64,000 nucleotides of DNA from Pelodera strongyloides (taxonomy: Eukaryota > Nematoda > Chromadorea > Rhabditida > Rhabditidae). Made by a program: the position numbers and the translations under genes. Shown in pieces: positions 35,867 to 48,500 of this stretch; the stretch's first letter is position 1, and every line of letters begins with the position of its first letter. The notes beneath the pieces are model-generated. The model had not been told where the DNA came from. It did no database searches and saw only the letters and a program-made list of their open reading frames with translations. The stretch is taken from NCBI GenBank assembly GCA_036852015.1, contig JAANDG010000041.1, forward strand, positions 372,001-436,000. Direction: 5' to 3'.

Positions 35867-36141
35867 GGGCGCGTTCGGGATTGATTTTCCGAAAGGAAAC
35901 CATGCAAATTCATCGTTCGGAATGGACATTTTAGAAACGTTCGAATGCTTGGAGAAAACCAAAAATACAGTATGAATTAGCATGGAAAATTTGAAAAATA
36001 TGCGCGGGAAACGTTTTTCGCAAGCTAATTCATACTGTAATTTTCGTTTTCTCCAAGCATTTTAACGTTTCCAAAAAAAGTCCATCCCGAACGATGAATT
36101 TGCATGGTTTCCTTTCGGAAAATCAATCCCGAACGCGCCCC
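35867..36141. mobile_element. 275-bp foldback MITE with long terminal inverted repeats
   Basis: The element starts GGGCGCGTTCGGGATTG and ends with its complement. The outer 60 bp of both arms match almost perfectly, and weaker pairing continues nearly to the centre. The flanks read TTA on the left and TAA on the right, which fits a TA target duplication (or a palindromic 3-bp one). There is no coding capacity. It would be moved by a Tc1/mariner-like or PIF/Harbinger-like transposase supplied elsewhere. Confidence 0.88.
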
Positions 36142-36959
36142 TAACGGTAGACTCACGAAAACGATGTTGCTCAAGCTATTTATATGGGTCGGCTTGTGCA
36201 ACTATTTTAGTGGTAGGCGAACAAGTTGCCTTACAATTAGGCTAGGTGTAGAATAGTTGTTGTTATTTTGTTGTTAAATAGGCGTCCTTTGAAGTTTCAC
36301 ACCCACTTGTATTAATGTTGTTGGTTATTGAACGCATGGAGTCATCTCAAGATATGTTCTTTTTTTCATCGATTCTGCAAAAGTTAACATACTACTATGC
36401 ATCATAGTTAACCATTATGAGGTATATGTGCATAGATTGCTAAATGCGTTCTTGGTTAATTTTGGAGTATTGTTTATGCATGCCATGTGCCAAACGCTCT
36501 GTTACAGTTCCAGCATAAACTAGATTTTCTTCTTTGTTGTTTGAAAATTTGGACTATTTGAAGTAATATAGAACACGTCTTAAGATAATCCCATCCTTTG
36601 CTCTATGTGTATTCCAAGAGCCAAGCCAACGCTAATCAGTTGTTTTCGTTATGTTATTCGTTCTATTTTCTTTATTAAATCCTTCACTTCTCTGTTCATG
36701 GTGCAATATTTTGTATATAAGGAGTAATGCATGTAAAAAAAAGAAGAAATTAACATGTAAAACACATGAAATAACACGTTCTAAAGATAACCCCCCCCCC
36801 TTTTGAGTTATTTCAGTCAATCACAAGAGAACAGTTGCAACTATACGTTGCAACTGTATGAAACGTATAATCAAACAGCTATACATTGATGATCCAGCAT
36901 ATACTGATTAGTTGTTTACGACACTCGACAGACATTGTAGACATAATTGGAATGGTTAG

Positions 36960-37270
36960 AAACGTATATATACTCCCGGTCTAGAAGGGGAGTTATCTTA
37001 CTTGCTGCATATCTACTAGCTTGACAAAGTCCCAGCTTCTGTTCCTGAGGTCGGCAGTCCTTAACTGTCCCTGCGGCTGAGCCCTAGCGGCTATTTGTGG
37101 AGCGGTGTCAACGTCGCAGAGGAGAAGAATCCCCGACGTCGCCAGAGTGGCAGAGTGGCCTGGTGCCCCCCATATTCGAGCAGACATCACCGTTATCCAC
37201 CCCTGTTACCCTTTAATAAAGATTTGTGGCAAGTCTGATCGCTGAGTCTATTATAGGCTTTTTAGGAACA
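36960..37270 (+). other. LTR-like stretch (possible solo LTR)
   Basis: A TATA box (GTATATATA near 36964) is followed by a GC-richer stretch and an AATAAA at 37215-37220 with a GT-rich tail, as in an LTR. Clear terminal repeats or a target duplication were not found, so this is tentative. A second TATATAAA (37426-37433) and AATAAA (37466-37471) pair lies just downstream. Confidence 0.25.
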
Positions 37271-39565
37271 AATATACAGTACAGTAAGTATTAACACGTG
37301 TGCGTTAGTGATATATTTACACATATTTTCAATTTAAAAGATATTACGCAGGTTTCTTTTGGTCCCTAGTCCGTTACGACGCTTTTCCCTGGACCCGTTG
37401 CCGTTATACAATCCGTGGGATATCGTATATAAATTTTCGTGCGTTTACTGCCGCTTCACCTCGGCAATAAACTGAGCCGGTGCTTATAGATGTCTGTGTA
37501 TATACGCATGGGGATGCGTGTATCAATTAGAGCATCCCGGCACATCGGATTTCTGTAAACAATGGGTTTAACGCTAAATTGCCATGTGATCAGATGCCAA
37601 TAAACCCCACTATACATATATTATAGTTAGTGTGAAAAATCGTGTCAGTAGTCTATATACGAAGCGTTCATGTTGACGACTAGATTTGGTCGATCTAATG
37701 GTTAGGAGAGCAACTGAATTGAATTTAAGCTGCATATGTGACACGCGTCCACCAAAGTGCAAAAGACGTAGGATACTCTGTGCAAGCGAATATTTTCACA
37801 TTTTTTTGGCAATTGACCCATCTAATGAGGGTCCCTATTTTGGACCACTTTGGTTGCTTATTGCTGTGGGTGGTTGGTGGTCTACGGAAAGAGAGTCAAT
37901 GTCCCAATCCTAATCCCAGTCCGAATACACAGAGGGCTTTCCACCCAGTGCACGGAGAGGACTTTAATCCATCCAGGCACTCCAATCCAAACATGAGTTT
38001 ATGTCTTAGCAAACAGCCGACCCTTTCCCTTCTAAAGCCCAGACTTATACAAGCCGCTACAATCAATGCGGTAATAGTGTATATGTTAAATCAAACAAAT
38101 GCACATGTGGGAAATCTGCGTGTTCTGCTTTGAATACTTCAGTTCTCGTTCGATCCACCCAGAAAACAGCAATGTTTAAAGTATTTATTCTCCTTCGATG
38201 CTTCATGCAGTAATAAAACATCATGTTAGTTATCGAGTACAAATGTGAAATAAAGATATACGGTTATTTGGGCAAGAAACGGGCGTCATACCACAAAAAC
38301 CCCTTCATGCAAAGGATGTTTTCCATGGGCGAAACAATTAATAAGGAAGAATGGTGCGAATATCGCAGTTTGATTTGAAATGTTATACTTATGTACATAC
38401 ATCGGTGAAAACATTTGTGGCTACCCTTCCGACGTAGTTAGAAGTTTACGGCGAAAATTCCTAAGTTCTAGCATAAATGCTGATTCAATATAAATTGATT
38501 AACGGTCAATTATTAAGGAGTTACCAGCATTTGTGCGTCTATAAATTATCATTCGTGTAAGTGAAGTAATGTACAAATCCTACAAAAATCATGCAAAAAC
38601 AAAGGTTAAAAGGAAAGTCAACGAGAAAAAAACAATGACAGAATCAGTGTGAAGAATCATCAGTTTAAATATAAACAAGAAAAGTTCTAATAATATAGGC
38701 GATATTTTGCGGAGAAGCACCACGTGTTACTAGTTTAAGCAAAGCAGTGGGAAGTAATTAAATCCTCACGAGACGTTGTATATGAAAACAAAATTAGTAA
38801 AATTAATTGAAGTATTTCCTGAAAATAGCGCAGTTTCTTTAACACTAGTCTACACATCGTCTACACATAAAATAGAAAAAAACTACGTATTTTGATACTA
38901 TGTAGCACTTACAGCACTCATAAAATACACTGGAGACGTAGGGTTGAAGTACATGCATATGACACGAATTCTCAGGAAAGGTAGGCCAATCTTGTCTTGC
39001 CGATTTAGCCGGTTACAAATGGAAGTACAGTTGCTCGGCTCAACAAGAATGACCATCAAAGGAATTATCAATAACAAGATAGGAAGTATGAAGTAATAGC
39101 TAAGTTTGGGGACCTGCGTTTAAAATGAGAGCACAACCATTGGAATGCGCAGCCCGGAGGCACTGTGGTCGACCATCTCGACAGACGAAACGAAACAACG
39201 GAGATATACGTACAATTCGAAAGCACCTAGGTGTAACTGTTCACTCATTTACGAAACCGCGTTTTTTTGTACCAAAACGCCTGAAAAGCTAGCAGTGATC
39301 AAAATAACGAGAAAGATGAAGATGTTATATGGGACATAAATCAATAATTCGATAAAGACAGAGGAAAGCAATACTACGAGACCAAACACGTTCACTAAGC
39401 GGAGCGAGAGGAAAGCACGAGAGGCACAGACGGTATACACGAGAATGAAAGCTGAATAGCGTAGACTCTGAACAGACTCAATTCGTTATTAGAGAAAATG
39501 ATTGAATAATTAGTTTGTTGGTAGTTAGTCATAAGAGAAAAAGCCACTATTATAGGGGATATCTA

Positions 39566-42500
39566 TTAAACTTGAGCGAACAGTTTCTCAATCATCGGCT
39601 TCTGGTCGACCATTCCGACCACTCCGGTCTGCATTCTCTTACACTTCGCTCGTCGGTTCTTGAACCAGATCTTCACGTTGTGCGTGGAGATCGGAGGGTA
39701 GTTCTCTCTGAAAATTGACAGTTTATTTAGGAGATTTTCGTCTTCGTTCACCCATACAGTACACCATAGCTAGGATGCAGATGATTTACAGACATCTCGT
39801 CAATTTTAAGTTTTACCATATGACAAAAATATAATGAAGCGTTGGAAACTTGGCATTATTTCTCACCGATAGGGACAACTGTTGAGTGTCTGTGTGTATT
39901 GATCGATTTGCATCCATGTCGGATGGGGATTCTCCTCGAACCACTTTTCCAGAACGGGAAGCTCGGTGAGGGGATCGAACATCAGACGAGATCTGGATAT
40001 ACCGCTGGAAAGGTTAGCACCGATGACAATACTACAAACTACAGTACATATAGGTACTCCCAGTGATACAAAAGTCGCCCGATCACACTATACTATTCTC
40101 ATGTTCTATTACATGTACCAAAACACATGCTTTATTAGATTTTCCTATTAAAGAATTAAAAAAATGTAAGTGATGATTATTTATTAGAAGACAGCACTTA
40201 CTTATTCTGATTTGAAGCGGGAGTACTGCATCCGGACTGTTGTCCCATATGTTGTTGCATCTGCTGTTGTGCAGCAAGAACACAGGACAAGTTGGAGAGC
40301 GAGCTGAGGGAGGTGAGATCTGTGCCGTGCTTTGGAGAAGCAGACGCAATCGAAGCAGACATATTCATTGGAAGGTCCGGAGAGGAGGCCGTGGACTCCT
40401 GAAACCAATCCTAATGAAAGACCAGTTGATTATTAAAGATTTATGCCCATTAATACATATTCACCAACCCCCAAACAACACATTCATTTTAACAGGCATT
40501 CGTAATTGACACCGCGCATGACCACTGCACCCAGCCGGTCACTAACATCATAACCAACACTGCTGTATCTATTCCCTGTCTTAGGGTTCGTGTGTGGATG
40601 TGCTCTATTCGTTTTTGAATACGGCTGTCTGTGTCTGTCTGTATGTATTTGTTAGTCATCCCCTACAGATCGGCTCTCCGATATGGGGATGTGATGCATC
40701 GAATGAATATGTTCACGCTCTTTTTTTGTACACTACAATAGTGTGGGCGCGGACGTGAATCAGATTCGGCAGATCCGCGCACAAAAGAACACTCAGGTAG
40801 AAGGTCTGCGGACGAATGTATACAAAATATCCACAATGAGTATTACACTTGGATGTGCTGCAAAACCGATCACCTCATGTGCCCTCCTAACTCATTACTG
40901 TGCCCTCAAATATTTGTTCTACTTGTTTAGACCACCGTGATACAGGAGACAACTTCAAATTTGGAGAATGTAATTTGACAACAGACCCGCTTTTCCCCCG
41001 GAAAAAGAACAATGGTTTGGGTGTGCGGGTTCGAGATTAGACGGGATTTAGTGCAACGGGATTGAGCCTTTGAGCCGGGCCAGATTGTCGGCGATAATCC
41101 GCTGTCAATTGTATTGCGGGAACACAAATTACCCATTTCGATTGAAATAACAAAGGAATGTGGCTTTATGGGGGCTTAGTGAATAGTGCCTAACTTTCAT
41201 ACTGTGGATCTATAAACTAAGCGTTAGACTAAAATACAAAAATCCAGCGAATAGACGACGAGAATAAGTGAAAGTGTCACTATTTAACGGAATATTGAAC
41301 GAAAAGTTCATTCTATCAGGTATAACACGCATTGCTCTTTTTATGGTGTGATCCCCCAAAATCTACATTTTTATGTTATTTAATGGAGATCAATACGCGT
41401 ATCGGCGTGAGCTTTGTGCCCGATTGGCAATGAATCTCATTGCATGGGAATGAATTTGTATGATTCGGGATTTGCATCTCGTTACGGGCATAGCGTATTT
41501 GAATGCCGATAATCGCGGCTCTCAACCACTTTATGGTCCATATCGGGACAGTGCCCCCCCCCCTTTATATGGATTACACAGTTCTCGTTTTCTGTACGAT
41601 TGGAGGCAAACATCATAGAAGCAAAAATATGGGATTGAGAATGAAGGCGCTATTTGCCATTGAAATTTTTCACAATCATCCCTGTAAACATCTAGTCTGT
41701 AGCGTAAGGGTTTCCGTTCATAGTGTTGCATGCGTACTTTATATTTTACAAACTAAATGTCGAAGACCAACGCGTTGATGCCACCAGATAGTGCCTGTAT
41801 ACATACATACGGGCATGGCAAGGTCAGTGAGATTAAACTGGAATTTGGCAGTGACATTCAGTCCTGTCACCAAAACCCAACATCGTTTGCCCTCATGCCT
41901 TGTCTCTCTGATCGAGCGCTCAAAACGTATGTTGTACAAGTGAAGAAGCCAATACGTCTTGAGAATGGGGGCACCGAATGAGACTACCGTCGCATATAGA
42001 CAAAGTGACAACACGAGAGTAACTCACTTGTTTCAACTCAAAGTCCTCAATGTTCTTCCCATTCTCAGAACTGTGCACGGAGTGTTCGTCTGTTGGTACC
42101 GGAGAGTCAGAGCCGCCTTCAATGCGCATTTCCTAAAAAAAAAAGAAGATTAGAATTAAGCATAGAGGAAACATAATATAATTTGAATGATTATTATGCA
42201 CTAGTGAAAAAGGCGAATAAAACTGCCTCACATTCTCATTGATCTTATTGGCGTTCTCAATTATTGAAGTGTAGTCGAATTTGTTGCGAAAGTCCGGCAG
42301 TAGCGAGAGTGGAACCTTAAAATACAGTCGGGTGAAAAGGAGAGGGTAGAATTGGAGCACATGTGGGAACCGTATTTTGTCTACTGCAACTTATAAGAGC
42401 GAATAACTTTACGTCTATGTATTTCGAGCACACCTGTGTCTGCATGTTGTTTTGTTGCGTTCCTAAGGCTGGCCGTCTGTTAGTTGCTCGCTGATTGGAA

Positions 42501-45500
42501 AACCAATTGCAAATCTAAAAGCATACAATTTAACTTATGCAAAGTACTAGTCAAAATGCTAATTGGTTGAACACATAAAGCATATAATTCTTGTCTCGAG
42601 TTGAATTGAATTGTAAGCTGATGAAGAAATAAGAGTGTGCTTCATTAAGACTGAATAAATGGAAGGTCAATCTATGACAGCCTAATCACCTGTTGATATC
42701 CAATTTTGGGATGGTTTCTTCTGAATGCACTCGCGTTGAGTATGTTCATGAAGCTGAGCAACTTCTGCCGTGACGGATTTGCATCTGCTCGGAACCACTT
42801 TTCCAACTTCGGAATTTCGAAAAGCTGGTTGAACTTCATACTTGACACGGGACTGAAACAAGCCAAATTAAGGAATAATCATGAAGAAATTCATGTGAGT
42901 GCTGCTTTTAGAAACAAGAGTTTCAGAAAAATCTGTTCCAATCATCCTTTACTATGTGGCTAGCTGTATTTTCAAGAAAATACCAATGCTGTTGAACATA
43001 TACATATGTTTCACGTGTTTAATGCCGCGTTTTTCACATAGCAATTTCCCGCGTATTTCGTGAGCACAAATTTGGATTTAGTACTATTGACTCTGAGGTA
43101 ACGGTGTCCTTTCCCACGCCGATGAGGCAAAAAATGGAACTACACAACGAGTTAGACTGACTGGAATCCGTCAATTCTTAGATCTCTATCACATGTGAAA
43201 AGTGCAGTGTGGATGATATAAGCGTAACACACAAATCCACTGTTAGCTAATAAGTGATAGTTCACAGTGACTCAATTGCCGACTTTTTGTGATGACACGA
43301 AATGTTAATATGTTTCTAATACTCATTCAATTCATCCCCTGACCATAATTTTTATAACTTTCACTCTTCACATTCTACATCTCGTAAAAAGATAAAGTAC
43401 TCGCGAGCCGTGTTGTACTGTTCATTGTGCCTCTCTATGAACCAAGTCTTTTCTTTCGATGGCAACTAGTTTCCCCCCACTCGGTTGCATAAGAGAAGCG
43501 AAAGTGTTTCAAAAAAGAGTGCTGCTTCTCGCATCTCGGCTGTTCAAAAAAAAACCTGTATACATGCAATCTGCACGAGAATAAAGGGAAGGGGAGGGAT
43601 GGAGAGAGAGAGAGAGAGAGATAAACAAAGAATTAGACGTTCACTCACTCAATTCCCGAACAGTTCATACTGTACCACTTAATTGTAACTTGTTCATAAA
43701 AGAAGCCTTACGTGAATGGTTTCACCACTTGCTCAACACAACTATTTAAGACTGTCTAACAATTACAGAAGTCACAATGTAATTGTGAAACAAACCCTGT
43801 CAAAAATTACCATTAACTATGTAGATCAGATTTCATTCCTAACGGAGATTTTTTGCTTGACAATGAGCTGTCGGCTGGATAAAAAGGTATCGCTGTCCTC
43901 GTCACCGACCCAGTAAAGTAAAGAAAGAGAGAAAATGTTGCGACAAGAGCGTCATTTGAAAGGGAAAACGCCCAGGCCGGCTTTCAATCTCCAAAAGGGG
44001 CCTATACAAAGAACCACCGTACCTTAACACAAAAGTCAGGTAATCAGGTCAAACGGGAAAAAGGGTCTGCATTACAAGATTTCCCAATTCATTCATAATA
44101 CGTAACACCTGCAGACTTGTTGCCGTTATTCTGAGCGGCCTATTTGATGTCGACTTTTCTGATACGGTAATGAAAAGAATGTTGCGTAAATTCGTCTGCG
44201 AACGTTGAAAACATTTGTAGGATTGACTCTTCATTGGTTATGTTTAGTCTCTGGAGATTTTGCAAGAAAGGCAAAACTTCAAAAAGCCCTCTCCCCTTTC
44301 ACAATCCCCTGTTTACATTCGCCTGTCTACAGAATATAGAATATTGTATATTGGAATTTTCCGGTGGTTCAAATCGACACCGAAATCAACATCTCATATT
44401 CAATTAGAGATGTTTGGGGGGTTGAATCATCACTTCATTGAATTTCCCGTGAATCTCTCAACATGAAATTTACGCTAAAGCAACTTTCGCGGGAAAGTGG
44501 AGGATTTTGTAGTGAAAATTACTACACTGAAAAATTCATCAGAAATGACGATCAAGCCGATATGCACGTTCTTAAATGCAATTGCATATATTAAATTCTG
44601 CTCTTTCCGACGAAAAGTTGCTAGGTAATTGTCCGGCTTTCCCGCATTTTGCGGTTTTTCCAGAAGCCACCCCTCCCCGGCAATCCCTTTCTGTGTGTTC
44701 AGTTCAGCGCCCCGTGTCCGGATTAGTCGGTCTCGGGTTTACCAGATTGATATTCAGGGGAGGATCGTGTCGGGTCCAACACAAATACGCTCAAACATTC
44801 AAATCCGATCGATTATTCGTTCTCTCAACAGTCGGAAATGATAATGGCATAACTCACAGAGTGTGGCCATCAGATTAGAGAACCTCGCATAGAACTATGG
44901 TGAACTTCATCAACAAAGAGAACAAAGTAATATTTCGAGGCTTTCGTGAATCGCACTACTCCAGTTAACAATAACTACTGTCATTATATGAGTATCCCAA
45001 AATGTGGAACAAAGTGCAATGTGTTCATAATCTTGTACAGTCTCCCCTATTTCGTTTCTGATTCACAAGTGAGGAAAGGGAATAACATTCTTGTCAAATC
45101 CGATCAATTGCCCATCTAAGGGGTTTACGGGGGGTGATAAGGCTATGCAATAGTCCCAGGACTCGGCAACACCCCAATTTCTCAGTTTAGTCCGAGAGCG
45201 CCGACACAAACAAGTGAATCCGAGCGGGCGGCATTGATCCCGGAGGATGCACACTGATACGATACTTGATATGATACCGTAAACAAACACGAACACGCGG
45301 TCACAGAACATTCAACTAGCAAATACTAGCCTGCAAAAAAAGAATATCCTGCTCACTGCTAATGAATGAAAAAGAATATCCTGCTCACTACCAAGTGACG
45401 TCCATCGGAGTTGAGAATGATTGTTCGTCATTTGACATAACTCCCCCCTCCCCCCTGAAGTCAGAAAACTACAATCTTCGCCCAAGTCTGAGAATATCCG

Positions 45501-48500
45501 CCGGTCCATACATTCCTCCTTATCTTGTACGTGTCCTGGCTCCATTGCGTGATAAACATGGCTAAGCCGCCGCGTTGTGTTTTATGACCTATTATACACT
45601 CCAATTCCTATCTGTCGAATACTCGGATTACAGATCTCAACCAATCATCTGACGTCATAATTGTGAAGTAGACAGCAAAAATTTTCACACATTTTTCCTC
45701 TAAACTAAAGCGTATACTGATCCAGTAAATGAGCTCAATTCCCAAGTTACGACCTTTCTACCCCCTGGCATTACATTCATCGTATATACTAGATTTGCGA
45801 AGTGTCTCACTCGAAATGAGTTAATTAAAAAGAGACATCGGGCAGTAATCCCAAGGAAAGCGGAGCCAATTTCCCTTTAGGAACCACAACACTGGCCACA
45901 ACATCTCATCCGATCAGTGGCCGGGCCTTTGCACTCCCTGATTGGCCGCGATCCCGCTGAGAGGCCCAATGGTCCCAGATTAGCTGACAGCCTACTGTAG
46001 CCGCCACGATCCTCTCTTTTCGGCCGGAAGCCGAGGCAATCTTCATTGCCGATGCATTCCAGTACAAACATAGGCTCCCTCTCTTCTATCTCTCCATCCC
46101 TCCCTGTCTCTCGCCTATGTATGCTCTCTCTATCTCTTTTTTTTTTGGCTCAAAATCAGACCGAATTTACAAGCCATCCCTCGAAAAATCTCATATCTAT
46201 GTATTCTCCGACTTTACAGAAAATATTCGGATGAAGAAACGACACCCTGTCTGTCACAAGACAACATTTCTGTCTTTCTCCCTCTCCACTCGCTTCATAA
46301 TTTCTCTCCCAGACTCTCACACTCTACGTGCTATCACATCCGATAAACTAAATCTTTCGGGATTACGGTAACTCAGGAAAAGGCCAGGGAAACAAACAGA
46401 CTTCAAGCAACCAAGAATGTACTATGGAAACAATGAATGCTAAAGGGAATAGATACTAGCTACTGGATTACATACAAAATATCACTGTTTCAATAGTATG
46501 GTCGACGTGTGCATATTTGGAACTTGCAAAATGGACTGGGCTGTGCGTTGAGCACTAAGATTTGCAAAGAGAGACATCACGCATTCTAACCTTCTTCGCT
46601 CTTCCTGCACCTCCAGCTGGTCGAGCCAGTCATTGATCGCATTGATTTGTTCGTGGTTCAACATTGATGGCTCATCACCGGCAATTATTTGGCTGATGAT
46701 ATCCTGAATAAATGAAACTCAACGCTAGCCATGTTGACATTGATCGCTACAAGCATACTATGTGTTATAGTATTTGCTTGCTAATTTCGCTAGCGGACCA
46801 TTCCCTTATGAGCCAAACTGGTTTGATGTATTTAGTGTAAACATGTCGCCTCGCTCGTCTGTATTTGTTTACTCACACCACGTCAGTTGTCAGCAGGAGT
46901 TTGCATCAGAAACAGTTACGGCTGTGATAGTTTACAAAGAACGAAAGGAAAACGCTAACCAATATCCGAGAGAAATAATTTCATACCTTAATCTGTTGAT
47001 TATCCACTGTTGCTAGCAATTGTGGTTGTTTACTGCATGCTGCCTTCAAAAGACGGTTCTTCAGGTCTGTTATACATTGTGAACTTTGTGAGTCAGTCGA
47101 TGCGCTGAAATAAATAACGTTTACTGAAATGTGTGATGGGTCATCCCGTGTGTATGTTGGTATCGGGGCCCCTCCACTATCCCCAGGAAGATAATCTGTA
47201 GCGGGGCGCAGACCTGGGTTCTGGAATCCCAATGGAGGCCCAGGTCCAAAGCAGACAATGCGCGCAGCAAATACGGTACGCGCAGCGCACCAGCAGAGCG
47301 CACTTGACGTGGACTGTGAAAGGCACGGTCCGGCTGGCTGTGGTGCAAATTTGGGGTGACAAAAGAGGCGACTCCGCATACACATTCCCTTATTTACATA
47401 AGCACAAATGGGATCAACGGTATCCGAATACCGGTGCATGCGGGTGGTCACGCCGATGCAAATCCAGTGTAGAGAAAGGGCCAGCCAGTAGACAAAAGAC
47501 CTACGGTTTTGTGAGTATCCTGAGGGTGATATGTCCAGATATATCCTTGAACAGTGCTTCTACTGGTTGATCCTGGTTGTCGGTGATTGACTCGAAAGGG
47601 AGCGCCTTCCAGTTATTAACTTGTACCAGTCCTGAAATTTTAATATAAATCAACCTGCGTCTTGTTTCGATGACCACGAATTAGCTTACATTCTTTACAT
47701 TCTTTGCATGTACGTTTATCAAAATATCTCTTTTCAACTTTTTGATGAACAATAAGATCTAGGGGAAACAATCACCTCGTTCGTGTACAATACATAACTG
47801 CGGCAGGTGAAAGTCGGGAATGAAACCTGTTTGAAGGAGAGATGACAAGTCAGAGAAACAGAGAGAAAATGAGAGGGACGGTGAAAGAGAGAGAGGGGTG
47901 TGCAAGAGCGAGCTTTTAATCGACAATGGCAAAACTAAGGTGTTTCCCGATCTTCGCAAACCCTTTACCATTATGAATCACGACCAGCAATTTCAGCAAT
48001 GTGCAACGTTGTTCAAGCAACAACGTAGGTTCAATTTTATTAACGGATAAAGCGAACCATACCCATAAAAAATTTCGTTAAATGTCGTTAAATGTTTGTC
48101 CGAAATTTTATGTGTGAGAAGCTCAAGTAAATATTATGCACAGTCGTGTGGTGGAATCAAAGGATCATAAACGTCTTTATCCTCTTTGAATGCCAAAAGC
48201 CCTTTAAGCACGGGGGATGGATCTATAAGATTTATTGGCCCAAATGGCATAATGGTCCCCTGCTAACAGAGAGAGATGTACCCTGACATTTGCCGCAGCA
48301 CCAATGACAAAACTCTTGAGTCATGAATGGGAACCGAATGCTAATGTTGCTTTTGCCACAAGTTTATTGAAAGATCAATATATGTCGATGAAGGATTGAA
48401 AATCCCCTTCCCCCACATTCCACTTCAGCATCATATGATTTCATGGCCTTTTCTGTGTGTGTTGAAAACGGCGCCCATTCCGAGAATATTTACTACTTGA

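Larger units (their letters stand above)
35744..39565. other. Convergent intergenic region (3.8 kb) with repeats
   Basis: It holds the 3' ends of MRPS18B and of the SATB/Dve gene, a foldback MITE at 35867-36141, a C10 run (36791-36800), a short perfect palindrome (36832-36856) and two LTR-like stretches around 36960-37270 and 37380-37520. No exon set is supported. Confidence 0.6.

Noticed and set aside
36993..37190. 65-codon minus-strand frame rich in Ala and Arg
   Set aside because: No family match or splice context; it more likely reflects the GC-richer LTR-like stretch.
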